40,277 nt of DNA from Candidatus Iainarchaeum sp. (GCA_021163505.1 JAGGVE010000020.1:1-40277); one strand, 5' to 3'. Shown: positions 1 through 6,977, counted from the first letter of the stretch. The notes: generated from the letters alone by a model not told the origin. A program made the numbers and translations.

Positions 1-968
1 AGAATATCTTCTTTCTTTTCCTCCTTCTTCAGACCGTAGAGTTTCAGGATTGCATCGTCCATCTGCTTGCCGCTCAAGTGCACATAGCGAGCTGCCATAT
101 CTGAATCGCGGACCCATCCAAAGTACTCCTTCATCTGCGCTTCCGTCAAGAACTGCGCCAAGTAGGTTGCTCTGGAGTGCCTGAAGTTGTGCGGGTTCAC
201 AGGTTTTTTCAGGCCTGCCCTTCTTGCAATTTTGTGAAGCTGAAGCCTCATTGCATCATAGGTCATCAAAGAAACTTTATCCACATTTGTGCTGACCCAG
301 AGAGGTGCTTCCGGATCCTCTCTTCTGGGATGGTAGTTTATCCACTCCAGAAGGTAAGGAGCAGCACTAACCAGGCGGATTCTTCGCATGCCTGTTTTTC
401 CGTTTATTGTGATCTTACAGCCAAACTCATCAAAGACGACATGCTTTATTTTCATTGTTCCGATTTCGCCAGCTCTCGCACCGGATTCCCAGAGGACCGC
501 AACAAGCGCTTTGTCCCGTTTGTTCTCGCAGAATTTGAGAAGAAGCTTTACATCCTCTGGCGTGAGCAGCTCCTCAGGGAGCTTCTTGATTCGGTTTTCC
601 TTGACACGCATCCAAGCAACACATTCCGGGTACTCGTTGTTGCCGTTAAGCCACTTGTGGAACACTTTAAGGACCTTGATGTAGGTGTGCACGGTTTCTT
701 GAGATAGCCCCTTTCTCTTGAGCTCTGCTATGAATTTCATGTAATCTTCCTTTGTGGCTTTATCAAAGTCTTTACCCAAAGCGATAGCAACAATTTTCAG
801 AATATTTGTTTGTCTTGATATTCTCGCAACACTGAGATCTCTGGCAAAGTTGTAGTCGTGGAATTTGAGAATCAGCTCTTTGTTGCGCTTCGATATCTTT
901 TTGGATTTTTTAATGGATTCTATTTCCTTATCTAAAAGCTTCTTATAATCGTGGAATTTTTCATACAT
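1..968 (-). CDS. Tyrosine recombinase/integrase, C-terminus cut by window edge
   Basis: I translated the minus strand from the ATG at 968-966. The frame stays open for 322 codons and runs off the left edge. The N-terminal half (to about residue 120) is a SAM-like core-binding region that includes LSQETVHTYIKVLKVFHKWL. The catalytic half carries the family's active-site set: Arg in SGARAGEIG, a Lys on the beta-hairpin (INGKTGMRR), HNFRHSRAT (His-x-x-Arg), Trp in GWVRDS replacing the second His as some family members allow, and the nucleophile Tyr in AARYVHLSG. The enzyme should cut and rejoin DNA through a 3'-phosphotyrosine. Its start lies about 70 bp from the 3' end of tRNA-Asp and it reads away from it, the usual layout of an element integrated at a tRNA gene. 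A housekeeping XerA role is less likely because of the tRNA context and because the protein already exceeds 320 residues. Confidence 0.9.
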   Translation of the reverse strand, partial: MYEKFHDYKKLLDKEIESIKKSKKISKRNKELILKFHDYNFARDLSVARISRQTNILKIVAIALGKDFDKATKEDYMKFIAELKRKGLSQETVHTYIKVLKVFHKWLNGNNEYPECVAWMRVKENRIKKLPEELLTPEDVKLLLKFCENKRDKALVAVLWESGARAGEIGTMKIKHVVFDEFGCKITINGKTGMRRIRLVSAAPYLLEWINYHPRREDPEAPLWVSTNVDKVSLMTYDAMRLQLHKIARRAGLKKPVNPHNFRHSRATYLAQFLTEAQMKEYFGWVRDSDMAARYVHLSGKQMDDAILKLYGLKKEEKKEDI

Positions 969-972
969 TTAA

Positions 973-1024
973 CTACGCCCTCCTGCACCGAAAAGTTTAA
1001 AAAGGCAAGAGGCGGAGGGCGTAG
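973..1024. promoter_or_regulatory. Inverted repeat flanking the integrase promoter
   Basis: CTACGCCCTCC at 973-983 and its exact reverse complement at 1014-1024 flank a 30-bp spacer. On the minus strand the spacer contains a TATA-like TTTTTAAACTTTT about 25-40 bp upstream of the integrase ATG. Two 11-bp perfect arms around the promoter suggest an operator or a recombination-accessory site. A terminator for the tRNA is possible, but the long spacer argues against a simple hairpin. Confidence 0.55.
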
Positions 1025-1038
1025 AACTTAAACGGGTA

Positions 1039-1209
1039 CGCCCAGGCCGGGACTCGAACCCGGATCGCAGCCTTCCTGCAATTTGCTGAATATTGGTAGC
1101 GGGTTGCTGGAGGTATCGGAACCCGCTCGTTTGGTTGCTGGGGATAATAAGGACCCGCTGAGGTCCTTATTTCGACAGGGCCGCATCCTAACCCTTAGAC
1201 TACCTGGGC
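1039..1209 (-). tRNA. tRNA-Asp (GTC) with a canonical 37/38 intron
   Basis: The acceptor stem GCCCAGG (1209-1203) pairs perfectly with CCTGGGC (1046-1040), and the discriminator base is G (1039), as expected for Asp. The D arm is GTCT...GGAT, and the T arm CCGGG/CCCGG encloses loop TTCGAGT. The anticodon stem CGGCC (1183-1179) pairs with GGCTG (1072-1068), and the loop reads C-T-GTC-G then A. Between positions 37 and 38 lies a 99-nt intron. A TATA-like AT-rich stretch sits just upstream (about 1213-1236). No CCA is encoded. The 3' end faces the integrase gene and is the likely attachment site. A similar D arm occurs in tRNA-Glu, but the anticodon and discriminator base support Asp. Confidence 0.93.
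1074..1172 (-). other. Archaeal tRNA intron (99 nt)
   Basis: The exon/intron junctions form a textbook bulge-helix-bulge. The outer helix is the anticodon stem. Bulge CGA (1174-1172) lies opposite bulge GAA (1075-1073) across a 4-bp helix CTGT/GCAG (1178-1175 with 1079-1076, one U-G pair). Cutting after the second base of each bulge gives exactly the 37/38 junction. The intron body holds two perfect hairpins: 10 bp (1146-1155 with 1162-1171) and 8 bp (1098-1105 with 1120-1127). GGTTGCTGG occurs twice on the plus strand (1102-1110 and 1133-1141). No C/D-box motif was seen in it. Confidence 0.85.
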
Positions 1210-1316
1210 ATAAATATAATTATAAGTTAGATGCAAGGTTTAAAAAATAATTCCCTTATGCAGTTAGAATTACTTAAATAAAATGAGTGCTTTTCCATAT
1301 ATGCCAGGAGCCAGAA

Positions 1317-1347
1317 TTATTCCACTTAAAAAATTATCCCACTTAAA
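1317..1347. repeat. Short tandem direct repeat upstream of the radical SAM gene
   Basis: TTATTCCACTTAAA (1317-1330) and TTATCCCACTTAAA (1334-1347) match at 13 of 14 positions with a 17-bp period. They end about 28 bp before the ATG at 1376. The units sit where a promoter or operator would lie, so they may bind a regulator. The rest of the gap 1210-1375 is AT-rich and holds nothing else recognisable. Confidence 0.4.
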
Positions 1348-1375
1348 TTCTGCTAACTAACTCATTGCTGGTGAG

Positions 1376-2185
1376 ATGAAAAAAATGGAACCGAAAATAA
1401 TAAAGATTAAAGCCAAGAAGGCCTTTACCCCAACCAGAATTCCAGGAGCGGATTATGTTTTAAATCAATATATCGGCTGCCAGCATGCGTGCAAGTACTG
1501 CTATGCTAAGTTCATGTGCAAGTGGCACAAACATGGAAAATGGGGAAGCTGGGTTGTGGTTAAGGAAAATTTACCAGAGCTTGTTAAAAATGAAAGTGCG
1601 GAGGGGAAAGTTTATATGTCAAGTGTTAGCGATCCCTATCAGCCAATAGAAAAAGAAATCAAACTAACTAGAAGGGTTTTAGAAAATATGGATAAGAAAA
1701 CGAGATTGGGAATTTTAACAAAATCTGATTTAATTTTGAGGGATATTGATGTTTTTAAAGAGTTTAAAGATATTGAGGTTGGTTTAACAGTAAACGGTTT
1801 CGATGGAGAATTGAAAAAAGAAATAGAGCCATTCTCTCCGAGCAATGAAAAAAGGATTCATGCTCTGAAAGTGCTTTATGAAAATGGCATTAAAAACTAT
1901 GCGTTTATTTCTCCAATAATTCCGAATCTGGTTGATGTAGGAGAATTAATCAGGGAAACAAAAAACTTTGTAAATTTTTACTGGTTTGAGTTTTTGAATT
2001 TAAAAGCGAGTGGTAGGGAATTTGGAGAATGGTTGAGAGAAAATTATGCGGAAAGCCACGAAATACTTACCCATAAAATTAAACTTGAGAGATACGTAGA
2101 AAATGTGATAGATGTCATAAAAAATAGCAGAATTTGTGTAAAGGGTATCTGCATTCATTATCCGAAACTTGTGGTGGTGAGATGA
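1376..2185 (+). CDS. Radical SAM protein, SPL-like (COG1533) family
   Basis: This is a 269-residue protein. The radical-SAM cluster motif CQHACKYC (C-x3-C-x2-C) lies near residues 35-42, preceded by YVLNQYIGC and followed by YAKFMCKWHKHGKWG, the arrangement seen in spore-photoproduct-lyase-like COG1533 proteins. SSVSDPYQPIE and the later GLTVN and ISPIIPNLVD segments fit the partial TIM barrel. The start ATG at 1376 follows GGTGAG at about 6 bases. The stop overlaps the next gene's start (2182), so the two are cotranscribed. The gene is rich in AAA, GAA and TTA/ATT codons and looks more AT-rich than its neighbours. Together with the adjacent integrase and the broken downstream gene, this suggests acquired DNA. 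The substrate is unknown, and true photolyase activity is not implied. Confidence 0.8.
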   Translation: MKKMEPKIIKIKAKKAFTPTRIPGADYVLNQYIGCQHACKYCYAKFMCKWHKHGKWGSWVVVKENLPELVKNESAEGKVYMSSVSDPYQPIEKEIKLTRRVLENMDKKTRLGILTKSDLILRDIDVFKEFKDIEVGLTVNGFDGELKKEIEPFSPSNEKRIHALKVLYENGIKNYAFISPIIPNLVDVGELIRETKNFVNFYWFEFLNLKASGREFGEWLRENYAESHEILTHKIKLERYVENVIDVIKNSRICVKGICIHYPKLVVVR

Positions 2186-2439
2186 AAATAACAAAGGCAA
2201 ACCTTGAGGAATTGATTAGAAAATTGGGCGGGAAAATAATAGATGCAGGAAAACCTGTTAAAACTGTAGAACAGGCTGTTAAAGCAACTGGTTCAGAGCC
2301 AAAACAAATAATAAAATCCTTGCTCTTCATCTCTGAAGAAGAACCTGTACTGGTTATAGTGGATGGTGAATCAAAAGTTGACCTTGATAATATCACAAAG
2401 TATAACAATGAATTCAAATCACCAGAATTATGGAATTAA
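2182..2439 (+). pseudogene. Truncated YbaK/ProX-type aminoacyl-tRNA deacylase fragment
   Basis: The frame starts at ATG 2182, 4 bp inside the end of the radical SAM gene, with GGTGGTGAG as ribosome binding site. The 85 residues match the first half of a YbaK domain: an N-terminal helix, the substrate-pocket segment with TVEQAVKATG, QIIKSLLFI (family: QIvKTLvf), and VLVIVDGESKVDL (family: vlvlv.Gd..vDl). YbaK proteins are normally about 150-160 residues and continue with a lysine-rich part and a GG-x-x-P motif. Here the protein diverges after DLDNITKYNN and stops. No continuation is evident in the other frames of 2440-2532, so a 3' deletion is more likely than a single frameshift. The intact family hydrolyses misacylated tRNA; this copy is probably inactive. 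Confidence 0.65.
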
Positions 2440-2532
2440 AGATAGGGTTATCCAATGACGGCTCGAAGGAACGCTTCCTGCTTCGCTTGGAACCTTGGTT
2501 CTGTTAACAGGCAGGGTTGCCTTTGCTATCGC

Positions 2533-3690
2533 TCACTTCGGTGCTTTTTCAAGAACATAAATCAAGCGTTCAATCTTGTGCCATTCCTCTTTGTAGAGAT
2601 ATGGCACGCTTGCTTTTATTGGCAAATTCTCAGTGGCATTGAAAATCCTGAAACCGTTCTCATGCAAAATTTTATCCATATTGATTGTAAAGAGCTTTGA
2701 ATTCTTTGTTCTGAATCTTGGAATCACGATCACTATCTTTCCATTAGGCTTCAGAACAAGCTTTGCTTCACTGAAAAATTTCTTATAAAGCCTCTGAAGC
2801 GTTGAAACAATTTGCTTAGCTTCCTGCTCTGCAGGCAACTTTTTGAGCAAAGGTCCAAGTTCTGGCTCTGTCACAATCGCGTCAATAGATTCATTTTCGA
2901 AATAATCGGAAAGCCTCCTTGCATCGCCGCTCTTTACCCCAAAATCTGCGCTTGTATTAAAACGCTCCTTAATCCATTCAAGATTTTCTGTGCAACGCTT
3001 TGCCCTTTCTGGACTCAATTCCAAACCTTTAACATTATAGCCGAGCAGCATTGCTTCCTGAAGCACTGTGCCGATGCCACAGAATGGATCTAATATTGTG
3101 GCTCTTGGCTTGGTGCAGCTCAAGTTTACAAGGATTCGTGCAAGCCGCACGGAACTCATTATCTCCGGCTCGACGAATGGTCTTTCTTCATCGCGCTCTC
3201 TGAATTTGTGTGGATCTGAGCATGCGATTGTTTTAGCAACAAAAAATTTTGAATTATTTTTAATGACGATTATATCAACATGCTCACAGAGTTTTTTTGC
3301 CAATATGTGCGGAGCAACAAACTTATGAACCGCTTTCAACTTTTGCCTCTTAAATGCATCTTTAAAAAATTCTCTCACTGACGAGCTCGCATTTATAACA
3401 TCAATAAAATACATTATTTTGTTTTTTGTTCCTTCATAAAGATCCGCGCTTGAAATTCTTTCTTCCAATTCATTTTCATTGCAGGAAAAAAGAAGCTTTG
3501 CGATCTTTACTGTGCCAGCAAGCTCTTCAACCAGAGCTTCAGCGCTAAACTCTTGTGGAAACGAAATCAGACAAGCCCTCTCAAACCGCGCTATTGGCTT
3601 GAAAGCGAGCTCGCGAGCTTTAAAATAGCTTGCAAGTTCCAAGTATGAAAGCTTAGGGTTCCTTCCAAATAGGAAAATACATTCACACAT
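2533..3690 (-). CDS. Trm11/TrmG10-like tRNA guanosine methyltransferase family (COG1041), divergent motif IV
   Basis: This is a 385-residue protein. The N-terminal ~170 residues are of the type that carries a THUMP RNA-binding domain in Trm11/TrmG10 enzymes. The SAM-binding half has the family signature: RDEERP, SSVRLARILVNLS, motif I LDPFCGIGTVLQEAMLLG, and the acidic residue in GLELSPERAKR. Motif IV, normally D/N-PPY and used to position the exocyclic amine of guanine, reads VTEPELGPL here. The family makes m2G or m2,2G at tRNA position 10. The altered motif makes the exact product uncertain. The gene begins 5 bp after the stop of the Tes homologue, so it is the second gene of that operon. 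The stop at 2533 faces the broken YbaK gene across about 90 bp without clear content apart from a CTGTTAACAG palindrome. Confidence 0.75.
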   Translation of the reverse strand: MCECIFLFGRNPKLSYLELASYFKARELAFKPIARFERACLISFPQEFSAEALVEELAGTVKIAKLLFSCNENELEERISSADLYEGTKNKIMYFIDVINASSSVREFFKDAFKRQKLKAVHKFVAPHILAKKLCEHVDIIVIKNNSKFFVAKTIACSDPHKFRERDEERPFVEPEIMSSVRLARILVNLSCTKPRATILDPFCGIGTVLQEAMLLGYNVKGLELSPERAKRCTENLEWIKERFNTSADFGVKSGDARRLSDYFENESIDAIVTEPELGPLLKKLPAEQEAKQIVSTLQRLYKKFFSEAKLVLKPNGKIVIVIPRFRTKNSKLFTINMDKILHENGFRIFNATENLPIKASVPYLYKEEWHKIERLIYVLEKAPK

Positions 3691-3695
3691 GAGAA

Positions 3696-5471
3696 TCAGT
3701 TCTGCTTGAATTCCTCGATAGCCCTTCTGTAATGCTTGATTATCTTTGCCTGTTCTTCTTTAGATATCTTTCTTATATACTTATCATCACTTAGTTTCTT
3801 ACCAGTGCGCTTTTCCCACTCGCGGGCAGGAATTGAGTATTCTTTTTGCACCTTATCTCTGTATACATTTGGAAAAACATTGAATGCGCAGAAAGGAACT
3901 ATTCTGCCATCAGGCATTGCATAATGTATGCAGCAACGCTCAACGCGATCCACATCGTAATTATAGGTGTCCATAAAATGCATCATTCCTATAAAAAGCG
4001 AACGATAATGGAATTCCTTCAATCCATCATAACTACCGCTTATAAGTGCTTGAACTAGCATTTTGCCTAAGTTGAGATTTGCTGGCTGCTTTTCTTTATC
4101 TATAAATGTATTGAGCTTTGCAAGGAGCTTCGCTGCACTTATTATTGTGCTCACCTTTTTGGATTTGCTGTTTCTTATCTCGGCAGTAAGCTGTTTCAGA
4201 TATTCAAATAGTCCTTCTACATCAACAAAGCGTGTTATTGGCACAAAGCGCTTTCCATCTAAGAATACATAGGTGCCTGCTCCGCAAGCAAAATGCGTCG
4301 AAAGCCTATACTGCTGTTTTTCCTTAATTGCTTCCACTAAATCGCTTATTACGCCAACACAAGGCACGCAGTAGAAGTCATCCATACTAATCTGGCCATA
4401 AGTCTGTTCTTCAATAAGCTTGAGCACTTTTGGAATTGTAACGCGCTGCTTCTCGCGCTCTTTGCTAGGCATCATCCCAACAAGAGAAACAGGCTGGAAA
4501 TTTACACCCCGAACAACATCAATATTGTAAGCAGCGTATCTTATAATATCGCCAAGCTCGTGCGTATTAATACCACCAATCACTGTTGGTACAAGTACAA
4601 TGCCTGCGTTTTTTGCTTTGCGCACATTTTCTATTGCTTTTGGAACTTCCCAGAAATTTTTTGGATTCGTTTCAGGGCTAACCCCATCAAAACTCATATA
4701 CATTACATTGGCACCGGCATTTACAATCTTTTTTACAAGCTCAGGATCCTGGCTAAATCTTATAGCGTTTGTGTTGAACTGTACATGCTCAAACCCTTCT
4801 TCTCTGCACATCTTTACTATTTCAACAATATCTGACCTTATTGCCGGCTCGCCACCAGTTATCTGCACAGCATTGCATGGCACAGGCCTTTCTTCTTTGA
4901 GCATTCTCAGCATCTGCCTTATCTGCTCCAAGCTTGGTTCATAAACAGGCTCATCTCTTTTTTGATAGAAGAAGCAGTACCAGCAGGAGAGGTCACAGCG
5001 ATTTGTTACAACAATATTTGCCAGTGCTGTATGGCTTTTATGCTGCTTACACAGCCCGCAATCGTTTGGGCAAACTAGGCTTTCCAGAGGTTTATCTATT
5101 TGTGGGTTTTCCAGCTTTATTCCAGGGTCTGCAAACTGCATTTGTTTATAGTAATAATCAGCATCTTCCCAATAATAATCAGTAAATACGCCGTGTTTTG
5201 GGCAATGTTTTCTCATGGAAATTTTTCCATCTTTTTCAAAAATTAGTGCAGGAATGCGCATCTCTTCCCAGCGCTTTTCCTCCGCACAGGCAGGACAAAC
5301 GCTCATTATCAACCTTATCGGTTTCTCGCCCTTGCATAAAAGCTTTTTTATGGTTTTTAGAGCGTCCTCTTTGCTGAGCTTTACGTTTGCGCTTACCGTA
5401 ACTATGCCATCGCCAAATTCTATTGGCGTATCGCCAGAATATATTTTCCTAAGAATAATTTTTCGCACCAT
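3696..5471 (-). CDS. tes: Tes-like radical SAM enzyme (tetraether lipid synthase family, MJ0619-type)
   Basis: The predicted protein is 591 residues, and its architecture is that of the MJ0619/Tes family (COG1964). It has an N-terminal cysteine site (SVCPACAEE), CPKHG, then CPNDCGLCKQHKSHT, the radical-SAM motif CDLSCWYC, and ITGGEPAIR and SFDGV of the barrel. C-terminal cysteines lie in CVPC, FACGAGTYVF, ERCCIHY and PFCAFN. In this family Tes joins two diether lipid chains by C-C bonds to make GDGT tetraethers. MJ0619 was earlier annotated as a pterin methyltransferase. The open frame reaches 5534, but I chose the Met at 5471 because a TATA-like AATATTTAAAAATTG (5530-5516) lies inside the extra 21 codons. 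The downstream methyltransferase gene is in the same operon. Confidence 0.82.
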   Translation of the reverse strand: MVRKIILRKIYSGDTPIEFGDGIVTVSANVKLSKEDALKTIKKLLCKGEKPIRLIMSVCPACAEEKRWEEMRIPALIFEKDGKISMRKHCPKHGVFTDYYWEDADYYYKQMQFADPGIKLENPQIDKPLESLVCPNDCGLCKQHKSHTALANIVVTNRCDLSCWYCFFYQKRDEPVYEPSLEQIRQMLRMLKEERPVPCNAVQITGGEPAIRSDIVEIVKMCREEGFEHVQFNTNAIRFSQDPELVKKIVNAGANVMYMSFDGVSPETNPKNFWEVPKAIENVRKAKNAGIVLVPTVIGGINTHELGDIIRYAAYNIDVVRGVNFQPVSLVGMMPSKEREKQRVTIPKVLKLIEEQTYGQISMDDFYCVPCVGVISDLVEAIKEKQQYRLSTHFACGAGTYVFLDGKRFVPITRFVDVEGLFEYLKQLTAEIRNSKSKKVSTIISAAKLLAKLNTFIDKEKQPANLNLGKMLVQALISGSYDGLKEFHYRSLFIGMMHFMDTYNYDVDRVERCCIHYAMPDGRIVPFCAFNVFPNVYRDKVQKEYSIPAREWEKRTGKKLSDDKYIRKISKEEQAKIIKHYRRAIEEFKQN

Positions 5472-5515
5472 ATTATCGCCAATATAACACAGGGGAGTAA
5501 AACATTTAAAATGTT

Positions 5516-5530
5516 CAATTTTTAAATATT
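5516..5530 (-). promoter_or_regulatory. tes: TATA/BRE-like promoter for the Tes operon
   Basis: AATATTTAAAAATTG on the minus strand sits 45-59 bp upstream of the ATG at 5471. This predicts a start of transcription near 5493 and a short leader. It decides between the two possible tes starts. A separate plus-strand TATA (TTTTTATATG, 5541-5550) serves tRNA-Ser about 25 bp downstream. Confidence 0.5.
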
Positions 5531-5569
5531 CCACAAACTATTTTTATATGAATGTGAATACAGCTTTTT

Positions 5570-5655
5570 GGTGGGGTGGCCCAGTTGGTCCACGGCGGCA
5601 GCCTGCTAAGCTGCTGAGCTTTGTGCTCGCCCGGGTTCGAATCCCGGCCCCACCG
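5570..5655 (+). tRNA. tRNA-Ser (GCT)
   Basis: The acceptor stem GGTGGGG (5570-5576) pairs with CCCCACC (5648-5654), and the discriminator is G at 5655. The anticodon stem-loop is GCAGC-CTGCTAA-GCTGC with anticodon GCT. It has the long class II variable arm (TGAGCTTTGTGCTCG) and T arm CCGGG-TTCGAAT-CCCGG. There is no intron and no encoded CCA. The next base, 5656, is already the stop codon of the convergent methyltransferase gene, so there is no spacer. Confidence 0.95.
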
Positions 5656-6360
5656 CTACTTTCTTTTTATTGGAACTTTGGTTAGATATAAAATCCAAGA
5701 ATCTTCTGCCCGCTTTTTGCCCTTTACTTTTATCGCTTTAACGAGTTTAAAGCCCGGTATCTCTTTTAAGTAGTCTTCCGGTTTTCTTTCTATATATTCA
5801 TGGTCCAGCTCTTCCACAAAAACAGGCATTGTTGTTATAAGCAGGCCGCCTTCGTTTAATATTTTCCACACTGCCCTAAAATCTCTTACAAGGTTTGGCG
5901 AATATTCGAGGCCATAGTAAGAAAAAGCCACATCAAACCGCTGTTTTGGAAATTTTTTTGGAAGTTTGTAAAAAGGAGCGACAACCCACATAATTCCCTT
6001 GCCTTTTTTCCATTCGGGATTATAATTCAAAGAAATGCCTGCCAAAATTACCTTTTTATCATCTGGAAACAGACCGCGAAGCTCCCTCAATGCCACACCT
6101 TCGCCGCAACCAAGGTCTATTATACTTGCCTTTCCACGCGCATTTATAATTTTCTTTATAAGCTCACTAAAATTCGTTTTAAATGCGCCTTCAATTTCTT
6201 TAAGTCCTGTTCTCATGTATTTGTAGCCATAATTCACTATTTTTTCTTTTTTATCCAAAAACACGCGCCGCCTTGCGTTCATTCGTTCTTGACGTAGCAG
6301 TAGAGCCTCTGCTTTTCTCACAGGTGATTTTTTGTGCAAAGGTGGCTTTCTTTTTGGCAT
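5656..6360 (-). CDS. Class I SAM-dependent methyltransferase, small uncharacterised
   Basis: This is a 234-residue protein. The N-terminus is strongly basic (MPKRKPPLHKKSPVRK), which may bind RNA. The Rossmann methyltransferase core follows: motif I IIDLGCGEGVALREL, then a motif IV region DVAFSYYGLEYSPNL and post-motif VWKILNEGGLLITTMP. I chose ATG 6360 over the TTG at 6375 because GTGGGAG lies just upstream as a ribosome binding site. The stop codon abuts the tRNA-Ser gene on the other strand. The substrate is not recognisable from the sequence. The divergent neighbour at 6427 shares an AT-rich 66-bp promoter region. Confidence 0.75.
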   Translation of the reverse strand: MPKRKPPLHKKSPVRKAEALLLRQERMNARRRVFLDKKEKIVNYGYKYMRTGLKEIEGAFKTNFSELIKKIINARGKASIIDLGCGEGVALRELRGLFPDDKKVILAGISLNYNPEWKKGKGIMWVVAPFYKLPKKFPKQRFDVAFSYYGLEYSPNLVRDFRAVWKILNEGGLLITTMPVFVEELDHEYIERKPEDYLKEIPGFKLVKAIKVKGKKRAEDSWILYLTKVPIKRK

Positions 6361-6426
6361 CTTCTCCCACTTCAAACAAATGGTGAATAATTCTATTTTT
6401 AATAATTTTTCATTGGAAAATTTACT

Positions 6427-6810
6427 ATGGGAATATTAAAACTTATTCAGAAAAAGGAGAAGAAACCGCTCGGTATATGCATCCCTGAGCATCAAAAGCA
6501 GAAGATTGGAAAGCTTGCAGAGAAAGCCACCAACGAAGTAAAGAGCGCAAGCATTCCTAAAAATAGTGCGGCCTTTGAAGTAGAGGAGTGTTTTAATATA
6601 CATAGCTTAGCAATGATAAAGGGCAAAGTGTTAAGGGGAATGGTGACAGATAAGGATAAGGTAATCTTAGAGGGAAAGAAATTAAAGATCTCTGAGCTTA
6701 GAGTGCATGACAGGAGAGTTAAAATGTTGGACGAAGGCGACCACGGAGCAATATTTCTTAATATAGAAAATCTACGCTTGCAACCCGGCGTGGTTATTGA
6801 AATTTCTTAA
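6427..6810 (+). CDS. EF-Tu domain-2-like beta-barrel protein
   Basis: This is a 127-residue protein. Residues about 52-127 follow the pattern of translation-factor domain 2: FNIHSLAMIKGKVLRGMV, DKVILEGKK, VKMLDEGDHGAIFL and LQPGVVIEI. This is the series of strands seen in EF-Tu, SelB and IF2 barrels. There is no GTPase domain. The first ~45 residues are lysine-rich with GICIPEHQKQKIGKLAEKA. The stop lies 4 bp before tRNA-Leu, so the protein and tRNA are probably cotranscribed. A role in binding tRNA or the ribosome is plausible from the fold and neighbours, but that is inference. Confidence 0.6.
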   Translation: MGILKLIQKKEKKPLGICIPEHQKQKIGKLAEKATNEVKSASIPKNSAAFEVEECFNIHSLAMIKGKVLRGMVTDKDKVILEGKKLKISELRVHDRRVKMLDEGDHGAIFLNIENLRLQPGVVIEIS

Positions 6811-6814
6811 TTTT

Positions 6815-6898
6815 GCAGGGGTACCGAAGCGGCCAAACGGACCAGACTCAAGATCTGGTGGCTTAGTGCCTTCGGGGGTTCGAATCCTCCCCCCTGCA
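6815..6898 (+). tRNA. tRNA-Leu (CAA)
   Basis: The acceptor stem GCAGGGG (6815-6821) pairs with CCCCTGC (6891-6897), and the discriminator is A (6898), as usual for Leu. The anticodon stem-loop is CCAGA-CTCAAGA-TCTGG, giving anticodon CAA. A long variable arm (TGGCTTAGTGCCTTC) and T-loop TTCGAAT complete the class II shape. There is no intron. It starts 4 bp after the preceding coding region. Confidence 0.95.
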
Positions 6899-6977
6899 CA
6901 TATTTTCTCTGCTTTTAAACAAAAGTATTAAATATGGGTTTGAATTAATTATTCTAATTTGTCTGGAAGGTGATTTA

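Noticed and set aside
177-707. 176-codon plus-strand open frame
   Set aside because: It is antisense to the integrase, whose minus-strand translation carries the full catalytic motif set. The plus frame has no recognisable domain.
1146-1171. Hairpin read as a terminator
   Set aside because: It lies inside the tRNA-Asp intron, between exons that pair exactly, so it must be transcribed through.
2455-2700. Plus-strand open frame after the broken deacylase
   Set aside because: Most of it is antisense to the methyltransferase end, and it does not continue the YbaK domain.
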